From NCBI GenBank assembly GCA_002381765.1, contig DFXX01000085.1:88210-152209 (forward strand): a DNA stretch of 64,000 nucleotides. The letters are read 5' to 3'. Source of the DNA: Bacteriovoracaceae bacterium UBA4097 (GTDB taxonomy: Bacteria > Bdellovibrionota > Bacteriovoracia > Bacteriovoracales > Bacteriovoracaceae). Made by a program: the position numbers and the translations under genes. The notes beneath the pieces are model-generated. The model saw only the letters and a program-made list of their open reading frames with translations, made no database searches and was not told where the DNA came from. This document shows positions 17,240 to 26,351 of this stretch, piece by piece; position 1 is the stretch's first letter, and every line of letters starts with the position of its first letter.

Positions 17240-18207
17240 CAAACACTTCTAGTGAAGTCAGCTATTCCCCATTATCTCTTACCACTTCCTTCAAAGTCTC
17301 ATGGTATGAAGATAAGTGCGTGGTAAATTCCAATGAGGACGAAATTCTCGAAGTGAAGACACAGCTTAAAGGTGAAGAGCTTTTTCTAAATTTTATCATG
17401 ACCAACTCGAATTCCACTGATCATCTTTTTTTGGTGATGGTAGAGCATCTCTTGGGTCACGTACCATCTATTACAAAGATTACCGCGAATTTCAATAATC
17501 CTTTGGGGCGCTCTTTTCTTCGATCAGACCTCTATCAATTGCCCCTCCTTTGGACAAAAAGCACCTCTTATCAAATTGAACCCGAAAGATGGACCCAAAC
17601 TAAGGATGTTAAGCATCCAGTGCGCCCGGCCTCTCAAGAGGGCCACTGTTACAAGAGATATGTCCCTCATTTAGAAAAGACTATATCCTTAAGAAGAACA
17701 GATCCCGAAAAGGATTTGGATCAATTTCACGAGTGGCATAATCAAACACGTGTTGCATTTTTCTGGGAACTTAATAAACCAAAAGAAGAGCTCAAAGAGT
17801 ACATGGAAAAATCTCTTTTAGATCAGCATCTCATTCCCATGATAGTAGAGATTGACGGAGAACCCGTTGGTTATTTTGAGATGTATTGGGTCAGAGAAGA
17901 TCGCCTGGGGCCATATTATAATTCAGATGCATTCGATCGGGGCTTTCATGTGCTGATTGGAAATAAAAAGTACCTTGGACAAAATTACACAGACTCAGTT
18001 CTTAAATCTGCTCTGCATTTTTTATTCTTAGATGATCCCCGTACCAGAAGAGTGATGGCCGAGCCGAGGCATGATAATCAAAAGATTCTGAAATACGCAG
18101 AAGAATCCATCGGCTGGAAGCAGCTTAAAATATTTGATTTTCCTCATAAGAGAGCAGTTCTTCTCGAAAATTCCCGGGAAGTCTTCTTTGGTGGTAATGC
18201 TCTATGA
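17236..18207 (+). CDS. GNAT acyltransferase of hydroxamate siderophore synthesis (IucB-like)
   Basis: A 323-residue protein with an N-terminal domain of unclear role and a C-terminal GNAT fold from about 145. Recognisable stretches are QFHEWHNQTRVAFFWE, PMIVEIDGEPVGYFEMYW and RVMAEPRHDN, as in the IucB/AlcB/MbtK group. These enzymes acylate the N-hydroxylated side chain of lysine, ornithine or a diamine to give a hydroxamate. It overlaps the genes on both sides by ATGA, so it is tightly coupled to the two synthetases. The acyl group transferred, probably acetyl, is inferred from the aerobactin-like order. Confidence 0.9.
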   Translation: MTNTSSEVSYSPLSLTTSFKVSWYEDKCVVNSNEDEILEVKTQLKGEELFLNFIMTNSNSTDHLFLVMVEHLLGHVPSITKITANFNNPLGRSFLRSDLYQLPLLWTKSTSYQIEPERWTQTKDVKHPVRPASQEGHCYKRYVPHLEKTISLRRTDPEKDLDQFHEWHNQTRVAFFWELNKPKEELKEYMEKSLLDQHLIPMIVEIDGEPVGYFEMYWVREDRLGPYYNSDAFDRGFHVLIGNKKYLGQNYTDSVLKSALHFLFLDDPRTRRVMAEPRHDNQKILKYAEESIGWKQLKIFDFPHKRAVLLENSREVFFGGNAL

Positions 18208-19925
18208 TTGATAAAAATATATGGGAGAGAGTAAATCAGGAGCTCGTGGCCAAGGCCATAGGTGAGCTCACTTTTGAAGAAATTCTATCTCCTTCAAGGA
18301 ATGACAAGGCCTGGAAACTAGTTCTATCCTCGGGCATATCCTATGAGTTTAAGGGAGAAAAAAGCATCTGGGAGCATCTCTCTATTGATCCCACTTCCCT
18401 TCGTCGAAATGGTCAAGCAGTCACAAGTTCCGCCCAATTCTTCCTTGATTCACAGATCGAAACTAAGATGGATGATATCATTTTAGGTAATTTTTTAGAA
18501 GAAATGAACAATACCCTCTACTCAGACTTGCAGCTTCAAAAGAATAGATCTTCCCTGCGAGTGAAAGAAATGATTCATTGGAACGGGGAAAAGCTTCAAA
18601 CCATACAAAATGGTCATCCAAAGATACTGCTTAATAAAGGCAGAATCGGTTGGGGGCAAGAGGCCCTGAGTGCCTTCTCCCCTGAGTCAGGTCAAGCTAT
18701 CAAACTTCATTGGATCGCTGTTCATCATGATTATCTAGAAGGAAGCATACCCTCTCTCGATATCCTGAATGAGTCTTTCAATTTAGAGGCCAAGGAATTA
18801 TTCCTTTCAGCGGCACAAGAGAAACTTCAAGATCTTAAAAACTTTAGCTTTCTGCCTGTACATCCCTGGCAGTGGGATAGATTTATCAGCATTCAATATG
18901 CTGAACTGATTCAACTCAAAAAAATGGTCTCATTGGGAGCTGCCGGCGACAGTTACTGTCCCCAGATATCCCTTAGGACTCTCTCTAATCTTGATAGGCC
19001 AGAGAAAGTCGATATCAAACTTCCACTGACAATTCTTAATACCTCCTGCATCAGGGGTCTCCCCGCTAAAGGGATCTCCCTTGGGCCCAAAATTTCTGAA
19101 GTGCTGACTCAAATTTGCCATAAGGATGAGTTCCTTAAATCATCCCACACTCAGATTTTAAAGGAGAAGGCCGGACTTGCCTTACTTCACCCCCATTTCT
19201 CTCAAATTAAGAAAGCGCCTTATCGGTATCACGAATTTCTAGGGGCGGTTTGGAGAGAGAGCTCTTACTCAAAAATAGAAGGCCAAGATAAGGCCATTAT
19301 AACAGCTAGTTTATTTTTAAAAGATCAAGATGGGAGCTCCTTAGTTGGAGAATATATTAAGCAATCTGGACTCTCCCGTGAAGAATGGCTTAAGCGCTAC
19401 TTTCGAGTCATCGTTCTTCCTCTCTATCACCTCCAACTTGAATATGGTGTTGGTATGGTGGCGCACGGACAGAATATCATCTTGCATCTAAAAGACTTTG
19501 CTCCTTATGGAATGATTCTCAAAGACTTTCAGGGGGATCTAAGACTTTCTACCCAAATGCCTCAAAAGGGTAAAAATTATTTTGGGGAACTTACGGAGAA
19601 ATTAACCACTCTTCCTCCTCACTACCTAATCCATGATCTTATAACAGGTCACTTCATCACGGTCTTGAGATTTATTTCTCAGGTTATGAAAGAAGCTGAA
19701 AACTTTTCTGAAGATGACTTTTATCAGATCCTTTCGCAAGAAATTCAGCAATACTCCAAAAATAAAAATATATCGGTTGAACAGTCTCTTCTAAACAAGA
19801 CTATTCCCAGAGTTCTCCTTAATAAAGTGCGATTCTCCATTGGATATTCGGACTCAGAGAGTAGACCCCTGCCCTTGGTGGGAACTGATTTACAAAATCC
19901 CTTATATCCAAAAGGGTTCAGGTAA
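18204..19925 (+). CDS. IucA/IucC-family NIS siderophore synthetase (second)
   Basis: A 573-residue second NIS synthetase. It shows LPVHPWQWDRF near 215, PQISLRTLSNLDRPEK near 255, KLPLTILNTSCIRG near 272 and AHGQNIILHLKDFAPYG near 420. In place of the first enzyme's GHAFHP it has GRIGWGQEALSAFSPESG near 152, so the two synthetases belong to different subtypes and probably add the two arms of a citrate-centred siderophore in turn. It overlaps the acyltransferase gene as ATGA, and the hydroxylase gene begins four bases after its stop. Confidence 0.92.
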   Translation: MIDKNIWERVNQELVAKAIGELTFEEILSPSRNDKAWKLVLSSGISYEFKGEKSIWEHLSIDPTSLRRNGQAVTSSAQFFLDSQIETKMDDIILGNFLEEMNNTLYSDLQLQKNRSSLRVKEMIHWNGEKLQTIQNGHPKILLNKGRIGWGQEALSAFSPESGQAIKLHWIAVHHDYLEGSIPSLDILNESFNLEAKELFLSAAQEKLQDLKNFSFLPVHPWQWDRFISIQYAELIQLKKMVSLGAAGDSYCPQISLRTLSNLDRPEKVDIKLPLTILNTSCIRGLPAKGISLGPKISEVLTQICHKDEFLKSSHTQILKEKAGLALLHPHFSQIKKAPYRYHEFLGAVWRESSYSKIEGQDKAIITASLFLKDQDGSSLVGEYIKQSGLSREEWLKRYFRVIVLPLYHLQLEYGVGMVAHGQNIILHLKDFAPYGMILKDFQGDLRLSTQMPQKGKNYFGELTEKLTTLPPHYLIHDLITGHFITVLRFISQVMKEAENFSEDDFYQILSQEIQQYSKNKNISVEQSLLNKTIPRVLLNKVRFSIGYSDSESRPLPLVGTDLQNPLYPKGFR

Positions 19926-19929
19926 AATT

Positions 19930-21210
19930 ATGAAGAATCATTACGATTTATTAGGTATCGGAATTGGCCCCTTTCATTTAAGCCTTGCTGCTCTTATGAG
20001 AAAACATGAGAAGGCCCGCACTCTTTTCCTGGATCAAAAGAGCGGATTTGAATGGCACTCAGAGCTCATGTTTTCTGAAGCGGATATGCAGACCTCTTAT
20101 TTAAAGGATTTAGTTACTCCCGTAGACCCAACGAACCCCCACTCATTTTTAAATTTCCTGGTGGAAAATGGAATTTTCTATTCCTTCATGAACACCAACA
20201 GGAAGGTCGTAACCAGGATTGAATTTGAGCAGTATTGCCAATGGGTAAGTAGTAAGATGAATGAAGGTCTCAAATTTAATTCATCGGTAGAATCAGTATC
20301 CTTTAAAGGTGATAAGTTTCTTATTGAAACTTCCAAAGAAACCTATACAAGTACCAATCTCTCGATTGCAACCGGAGTCCAACCCCGAATTCCCGAGTGC
20401 GCTTTGAAGCATATTGGGGCCACGGTCTTTCACGCCAAGTCTTCTAGCTTAAAGAGTATTGATCTTACCAATAAAAGAGTCCTCATCATCGGTGGAGGTC
20501 AGACGGGGGTTGAAGTCTTCACTAGTGCCATTCAGGAGAAATGGGGCAGAGTTAAAAACATAAGATTGATATCAAGAAGGCAAAATCTCGAGCCCCTTGA
20601 TGAATCCCCTTTCACCAATGAATACTTTAGTCCAAGTTATGTGGAAGATTTCTTCAAGCTTGAGCAAGGACATAAAGAGCCTATTGTAAAGGCCCAGAAG
20701 TTAGCAAGTGACGGCAATACTCCTCAATATCTTGAGAAACTCTACAATCTTCTTTATCAAATGAAGCATGTCGAAAAGCATCCTTTAGACTTTAAAATTT
20801 TGCCTTATAGAAATCTTGTAGACATCAGAAAGACCGATTCTGGCTACCATGCCATCTTAGAAAATAACTTTCATCATCTACATGAAACTCTTGAAGCAGA
20901 TATCATCATTTTAAGCACAGGCTTCTGCATTGGGATTCCTAAGATTTTTGACAATATCAAGGATCTTCTGCACTTTGATGAGCAGGGACGGTTTATCATT
21001 AGAAGAAATTTTGATCTGGACTGGAAGGGCCCTTCTGAAAATAAGATCTATGCCTTGAACTTTAGTCGTCATCGCCACGGAATATCTGAACCTCAAACCA
21101 GCCTTATGGCCTGGAGATCAGCAACCATCATTAACGACATGGCAGGAACTGAAGTCTATAAAATCAATCATACTGCTCCTTGCTTTGTACAATACGGAAT
21201 GCTGATATGA
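19930..21210 (+). CDS. Lysine/ornithine N-hydroxylase (IucD-like flavin monooxygenase)
   Basis: A 426-residue FAD- and NADPH-dependent enzyme that N-hydroxylates a diamino acid as the first step of hydroxamate formation. The FAD site is GIGIGPFHLSLAAL near residue 10, the NADPH site is VLIIGGGQTGVEVF near 184, and the family's LSTGF sits near 328. ATG 19930 is chosen because the FAD strand follows at once; a longer reading from 19840 would run back into the synthetase gene. The stop overlaps the receptor gene as ATGA. Order suggests lysine, as in aerobactin, but ornithine is possible. Confidence 0.92.
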   Translation: MKNHYDLLGIGIGPFHLSLAALMRKHEKARTLFLDQKSGFEWHSELMFSEADMQTSYLKDLVTPVDPTNPHSFLNFLVENGIFYSFMNTNRKVVTRIEFEQYCQWVSSKMNEGLKFNSSVESVSFKGDKFLIETSKETYTSTNLSIATGVQPRIPECALKHIGATVFHAKSSSLKSIDLTNKRVLIIGGGQTGVEVFTSAIQEKWGRVKNIRLISRRQNLEPLDESPFTNEYFSPSYVEDFFKLEQGHKEPIVKAQKLASDGNTPQYLEKLYNLLYQMKHVEKHPLDFKILPYRNLVDIRKTDSGYHAILENNFHHLHETLEADIIILSTGFCIGIPKIFDNIKDLLHFDEQGRFIIRRNFDLDWKGPSENKIYALNFSRHRHGISEPQTSLMAWRSATIINDMAGTEVYKINHTAPCFVQYGMLI

Positions 21211-23276
21211 TACTTAGTTTTTTTCTCCTCCTCTTCCTCACTAATTCCTTTGCCAATGACTATTTATTAGATGCCATTGAGGTCACTAGCATCAAGAGCA
21301 ATAAGGATGAAAGATCTTTCCTTCAAAGCACTGAGAGTGTCTCAGTGCTAGAAACTAAGAATCTCAATCGCAGTGACCTTCAGAACTCCATTCAAATGCT
21401 AAATGGCTTTGCCAATGTTCAGACCCAAAGTAATAAAAGTGGAGAGACCTTTAGTATTAGAGGAATCTCAGACATGGGGGTCACGGGCTATCAGAAAGAT
21501 AATCTCGCAAGTATTTTGGTGGATGATATCTTTCAGACAACTCTCGCTGTCAGGGCAGGAAGCTTTGAGAACTGGGATCTCGAGAGAGTTGAGATCTTAA
21601 GAGGGGCCCAATCGACTAGTCAGGGTGTGAATTCCCTCGCTGGGAATATCCTCCTCTACCATAATGCTCCGGTTTTTGAACAACAGGGAGCGGCCAAGCT
21701 TGCTGTTGGAAGTTATGGCCGTAAGGAAGCTGCTGTTGCTTTTAATAAACCTGTAAGTGACAAGCTGGCAGTGAGGCTCTCGTACAATAAAGAAATGCAA
21801 GATGGCTTTATTACCAACAAGGCAACAGATAATGAGAAGTGGAACGCACGCAATAAAGATCATCTAAGAGGTGATCTGCTTTACCGCTTAAGTAAAAGTG
21901 AGGAACTTAGGTTTAATCTCAAAGTGCTCCGCATGAACCGTGGTGGCACTTATGTACAAGGAGACTTTAAAGACTACGAAGTGAGAGAAAATCAGGATTA
22001 CAAAGAAATCACCAATAATCAACAAGCGGGTCTCACATATACCAAGACTTTTGATTCACATCTCTCTAATAAACTTATTCTGGGCGCCACTCGTGGGGAC
22101 TCTCAGACAAAATCTGATGAGGATGGGACTTCACCGAAATTTTCTCCTACCACTCTTCAGGCCGGAGCAAGAATTGGCACTGACAAGGATCAATTCCTAA
22201 GCTTGGAAAATCAATTTCTTTATAAATCTGAGAAGATAAAAAATGTATTAGGAGTGCATCTTCACCGCTACTATCTCTTGAACCGCTATGACATGAATAT
22301 GAAGTTTAATACTTCTACGACTACGCCAGTAGCGCAGGAGAATGAGAAATATCGCAATACCTATGCTCTGTTTGATTCCCTCACCTACTCATTAACTAAG
22401 CATCACGCCATGACTTTGGGTGGGAGATTTGAGGTAACCGAGAATCACTTCGGGGCCAATATCAAGATTCCAACAACTTCTCTCTATGGGGCGCTGGCCG
22501 GAAAGCATGAAGACACCACCACTCATTCCGTGCTACTGCCCAAAGTAGGTTATACCTATCTTAATGGGAATTATAGTCTCGGGGTAAATTACAATCAGGG
22601 TTATCGCACAGGTGGTGTTTCGGTTAATAGATGGCAGGCCAGTACCAATAACTATGATCCAGAGAAGACCCATAACTATGAGCTCTCTTATAAGTATGCC
22701 GAAAACCGAATGGTCTTTGCCGCTAATGCTTTCTATACGAAGTGGAAAGATCAACAGGTAGAACTCATTCTCGGTAATAATTTTGATACAGAAGTGAGGA
22801 ATGCTTCTGAATCAGAGCTCTATGGGGCGGAATTTGAACTATCTTATCTCTTTAAGAACAATGATAGCTTAAGGTTTAATGCGGGATATGTAGAAACTCA
22901 GTTCTTAAGCTTTAAGAATGCTGGGAGAAACTATTCCATGAATGAATTCCCAGATGCGGCCAATGTTACCGGCCAATTATCCTATTGGAAGTCCCTAAGT
23001 GATAAATGGAATATCGTGCTGATATCTAGATATGTAGGGGAATCCTTTACTGACCCAGAAAATACTCGCTGGTCACCTGAACAGTTTTACACCGATATTA
23101 ATACCCAGTATAATTGGGAGCAATACATACTTGAAGTCTATGTGAGAAATATCTTCGATCAGAAGTATAGATTACTGGATGGCTCTCCTCGCACAGCGAA
23201 CTCGCCTTATCAGGCGAGTTATCACCGGGTAAGTGCTCCAAGAGAATTTGGCGCTAGACTCAATTATTATTGGTAA
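21207..23276 (+). CDS. TonB-dependent siderophore receptor
   Basis: A 689-residue outer-membrane receptor. ATG 21207 overlaps the hydroxylase stop and opens into a signal peptide (ILSFFLLLFLTNSFA). A TonB-box-like DAIEVTS follows at about 22-28. The plug domain contains FSIRGISDMGV near 85 and VEILRGAQSTSQGVNSLAG near 125. The remainder is a barrel of about 500 residues ending in GARLNYYW, with the usual C-terminal aromatic. Its place at the end of the synthesis genes matches iutA. It most likely takes up the ferric form of the siderophore made by this operon. Confidence 0.93.
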   Translation: MILSFFLLLFLTNSFANDYLLDAIEVTSIKSNKDERSFLQSTESVSVLETKNLNRSDLQNSIQMLNGFANVQTQSNKSGETFSIRGISDMGVTGYQKDNLASILVDDIFQTTLAVRAGSFENWDLERVEILRGAQSTSQGVNSLAGNILLYHNAPVFEQQGAAKLAVGSYGRKEAAVAFNKPVSDKLAVRLSYNKEMQDGFITNKATDNEKWNARNKDHLRGDLLYRLSKSEELRFNLKVLRMNRGGTYVQGDFKDYEVRENQDYKEITNNQQAGLTYTKTFDSHLSNKLILGATRGDSQTKSDEDGTSPKFSPTTLQAGARIGTDKDQFLSLENQFLYKSEKIKNVLGVHLHRYYLLNRYDMNMKFNTSTTTPVAQENEKYRNTYALFDSLTYSLTKHHAMTLGGRFEVTENHFGANIKIPTTSLYGALAGKHEDTTTHSVLLPKVGYTYLNGNYSLGVNYNQGYRTGGVSVNRWQASTNNYDPEKTHNYELSYKYAENRMVFAANAFYTKWKDQQVELILGNNFDTEVRNASESELYGAEFELSYLFKNNDSLRFNAGYVETQFLSFKNAGRNYSMNEFPDAANVTGQLSYWKSLSDKWNIVLISRYVGESFTDPENTRWSPEQFYTDINTQYNWEQYILEVYVRNIFDQKYRLLDGSPRTANSPYQASYHRVSAPREFGARLNYYW

Positions 23277-23279
23277 AGC

Positions 23280-24380
23280 ATGAATAAAAAAATTATTTAT
23301 AGTATACACCGCTTGAGCGGCATCACCATTGGCATCTTCATCTTCTTACTTGCTATCAGCGGTGTGGGTATAAGTTTTCGAGAAGAACTCCTGCCTTCTC
23401 TTTATCCAGAATTGTTTTATATCGAAGCAGGCACTCAAACAGCTCCTCTTTCTGAGATCTACACCAATGCTCAAAGTTACCTGGGGGCCGATAAAAAAAT
23501 AACTAATCTGTATTCCACAGAAGACCCAGAAGAGGCCTATCTCCTCCTATATCGAGACCCAAACTCTCAGTTTCCCTGGATGCTTACCATGAACCAATTT
23601 ACCGGAAAGGTGGTTGGTGAGATGAGCATGATAAAAAACTTCTTTGCCATCATGCTCTTTATGCATGCTAACTTCTTTATGGGAAAGATTGGGGCCTACT
23701 TTGTCGGAATATTGGGTCTAGTCCTGCTTTTTTTTATCATCAGCGGAATCTATATCTGGTTGCCTCAGAAAAATCTCGCTCAAAAATTCAAGAGAACCTT
23801 TTCTCAATACACCCCAGGTCTTAGGGCCCAAAAATTCCATCACGCTCTGGGCATTCTTTTTTCTCTCTTTCTGGGTTTAAGTGCCATCACTGGCTTCCTA
23901 ACCATCTATGATTTATCCTACTATCTCATGCGTCCTTTGAGAGGCGAGGCCAATAGAGTCGAAGACTTTGAGAGAAAAAGTAGCTGCACATACGAAGAAC
24001 AGCTTGATGTCGTAAAGATGATCACTCCAGAAATGGAGAAGAATCTTATCTCTATTCATTTTTGCTCCCAGAAGTCAGGGATTATGAAAGTCACCTATGG
24101 CCTTAGAGACAAAGATTATCTCAATGGGTACGGCAGAATCACCATTGACCCCTTAAATAAACAAATTCTCCAAAATTTTAATTCGGATAGCGATCCCACA
24201 AGCTGGAATATAAAGCGCTTTACCATCTACCCCCTCCATACTGGAAGCTATCTGGGGATGACAGGAAGAATAATTGTCTTTATTACTGGTCTGGCCCTCA
24301 TGGTTATCTTCATGACCGGGGTCTTTCTTTTTGTTAAAAGAAGAAGTAGAAAAATCAGGCCAGTGGGAGAAGAACTTTAA
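23280..24380 (+). CDS. PepSY-associated membrane protein, putative ferric-siderophore reductase
   Basis: A 366-residue inner-membrane protein of the PepSY_TM family, with helices near 8-30, 135-160, 188-212 and 335-358. Conserved His occur in IHRLSG near the first helix, MHANFF near 125 and FHHALG near 190, positions that could ligate haem. Relatives next to TonB receptor genes are thought to reduce iron in imported siderophores. It follows the receptor gene by three bases and is the last gene of the operon. The 3' end overlaps the convergent kinase gene by 26 bases. Confidence 0.85.
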   Translation: MNKKIIYSIHRLSGITIGIFIFLLAISGVGISFREELLPSLYPELFYIEAGTQTAPLSEIYTNAQSYLGADKKITNLYSTEDPEEAYLLLYRDPNSQFPWMLTMNQFTGKVVGEMSMIKNFFAIMLFMHANFFMGKIGAYFVGILGLVLLFFIISGIYIWLPQKNLAQKFKRTFSQYTPGLRAQKFHHALGILFSLFLGLSAITGFLTIYDLSYYLMRPLRGEANRVEDFERKSSCTYEEQLDVVKMITPEMEKNLISIHFCSQKSGIMKVTYGLRDKDYLNGYGRITIDPLNKQILQNFNSDSDPTSWNIKRFTIYPLHTGSYLGMTGRIIVFITGLALMVIFMTGVFLFVKRRSRKIRPVGEEL

Positions 24381-25794
24381 AGCGAGTGCCATCTTCGAGA
24401 GTACTAGAGACCTTAACTTCTCCTCCATGGGCCTCGGTCAAACCTTTTACAAGGCTTAATCCCAGACCCCAGCCTTGAATATTATGAGTCGTCTTAGTTC
24501 TGGCATAGGGAGCAAATAGCAAACTCAATTCATGAGATGAGATTGGATTACCAAAATTTACGATCTCTAAGCTCGCAACAGAATTCGACTGGCCAAGATT
24601 GATATGTATTTGGGATTCAAAAGCCCCGTATTTAACGGCATTACTTAAAAGATTTTCAAGAATTCTTCTCAACCCATCACAGTCCCATACTCCTAGAAGA
24701 GAAGCTGGACTCTGAAGGAGAAATCGTTCTCCATGATTAAAGGCAAACTCTTCAATAACTTCGCGAGCGATCAGCACCAGATCGCAAGTAGAAGTATTAA
24801 TAGGAATGCTATGACCGGCCTTGAGTTTACTTACGTCCAACAGGTTTTGAATCATCTTATCTGCTCGATCAATATTAACCTTAATTCTTTGTGCTAGTTT
24901 TTTTATGGAATCATCCAAATTCATCTTAAGAATTAGTTGAGAGCTCATTTTAACCGTTGTAAGTGGTGTTCTAAGATCATGACTTAGAGTCGATACAATT
25001 TGATCACGGATATTTTTTTCGATTTCCAAATTTTGAAGATCTAGCTTACTATCATGAATATCAGTATTTGACCCATACCACTTTATGACCTCTCCTTTCT
25101 GATTTCGAATAGGTATTGCCCGTGTCAGATGCCAACGATACTCTTCAGTATTTACATGCCTAATTCTAAACTCCAACTCATAAGGCTTTCCCTCAAAGAG
25201 GGCCTTCTGCCAGGTCGTTTGAAGAAGATCAATATCCTCAGGGTGGACGATCTTTAACCACATGGACTCATCAAGACATCCAGTAGAGAGGCCGGTGTAG
25301 GCATAGAAGCGCTCATTATAATAATCAACTAGACCATCTGGATTTGCCGTCCAGACAATTTGTGGCATAGAATTGGCCAGTGTCTTAAAATCTTTTGCAA
25401 GCTTTTCAGCACACTCTAAAGCCTTTCTTCTTTCTGTAATGTCAGTACCAGTGGCCACAAAACCAATAACTTTTCCAAAATCATCTTTATCTGGAACATA
25501 GCTATTCAAAAAGTAACCAACCGATCCGTCGGGGGCCTGAAAAGGAAATTCGTGGGTAATCGTTTCTCCGCCAAGTACCTGGATCAGAGTTTCCTTTATT
25601 TGCTTATAGGCTTCTTCGCCCATTAATTCTTTTATCGTTTTGCCAACCATTGCCTTTGGAGATAGTTGCCAGTAGTCGGCAGCGGCTTTGTTCACAAAGA
25701 CAAAGCGCTCCTCATTGTCGAGGTAATTTAAATGAGTAGGAATGGAGTCAGCGATAAACATCAATTGATGGTTTCTTTTGAGAAACTCGCTCAT
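24355..25794 (-). CDS. Soluble PAS-PAS histidine kinase
   Basis: A 479-residue cytoplasmic kinase without membrane helices. Two PAS domains cover about 10-123 and 135-250; the second carries the PAC-type RWHLTRAIPIRN. The dimerisation His is H272 in STLSHDLRTPLTT. The ATPase has N385 in ENLLSNAVKYG and GWGLGLSLVK at 441-450. The G1 box is NFGNPI rather than DxGxGI, a variant seen in other PAS kinases and probably tolerated. It overlaps the upstream DUF421 gene by one base. No cognate regulator is adjacent; orphan receivers at 30888 and 46900 are candidates. Confidence 0.9.
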   Translation of the reverse strand: MSEFLKRNHQLMFIADSIPTHLNYLDNEERFVFVNKAAADYWQLSPKAMVGKTIKELMGEEAYKQIKETLIQVLGGETITHEFPFQAPDGSVGYFLNSYVPDKDDFGKVIGFVATGTDITERRKALECAEKLAKDFKTLANSMPQIVWTANPDGLVDYYNERFYAYTGLSTGCLDESMWLKIVHPEDIDLLQTTWQKALFEGKPYELEFRIRHVNTEEYRWHLTRAIPIRNQKGEVIKWYGSNTDIHDSKLDLQNLEIEKNIRDQIVSTLSHDLRTPLTTVKMSSQLILKMNLDDSIKKLAQRIKVNIDRADKMIQNLLDVSKLKAGHSIPINTSTCDLVLIAREVIEEFAFNHGERFLLQSPASLLGVWDCDGLRRILENLLSNAVKYGAFESQIHINLGQSNSVASLEIVNFGNPISSHELSLLFAPYARTKTTHNIQGWGLGLSLVKGLTEAHGGEVKVSSTLEDGTRFKVLLPLA

Positions 25795-26336
25795 TAGTGG
25801 CCTTCAACTCCCTCTAACGAAGACAGACCTCGCTGAGAAGAATTACTATTCTCATGGCTTAATTGCTTAGGAACGGCGGATAATTTCCCATTTGTCTCCA
25901 GGACAACGGCTTCAACCTGATCCAAACTAGAGAGTCCATCTTGCCGGATACTAGCTAAGATCTCCTCTTGAGTTACACGAGTTTTATGCATCTTCTCATT
26001 ATAAAATCTACCATGATAAAAAAGCAATACCGGATCAGATTTAACCAAATTATCTATCGCCTCGTACTTTACGCTAAGCTTGGTTATCATCCATTGCAGT
26101 CCGATAAGGACAATAAAAGCGAGCAAGGTATCCGCTAGTGGAATAGACTTATCCATCATCCCACTTGAGAAAGTAGATCCCAGGGCGATGGTAACAATAA
26201 AATCGAAGCTATTCATCTGCGAGAGAGTTCGGTTACCAGTAATTCTCAGCATAAAGATTAAAGCGATGTAGGTGAGGATCCCAATGCCTCCTGTTCTCCA
26301 GAGGCTCTCCCATGATGAAAAGAAAATATTAGTCAT
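25794..26336 (-). CDS. DUF421 (YetF-like) membrane protein
   Basis: A 180-residue inner-membrane protein with three helices in the first 85 residues, followed by the family's cytoplasmic domain: PVLLFYHGRFYNEKMHKTRV and the later SIRQDGLSSLDQVEAVVLE. These are clear DUF421/YetF hallmarks. The molecular function of the family is not established. It lies 15 bases after the DUF2254 gene and overlaps the kinase gene, so all three may form one transcript. Confidence 0.88.
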   Translation of the reverse strand: MTNIFFSSWESLWRTGGIGILTYIALIFMLRITGNRTLSQMNSFDFIVTIALGSTFSSGMMDKSIPLADTLLAFIVLIGLQWMITKLSVKYEAIDNLVKSDPVLLFYHGRFYNEKMHKTRVTQEEILASIRQDGLSSLDQVEAVVLETNGKLSAVPKQLSHENSNSSQRGLSSLEGVEGH

Positions 26337-26351
26337 TATACCTCCAAAACT

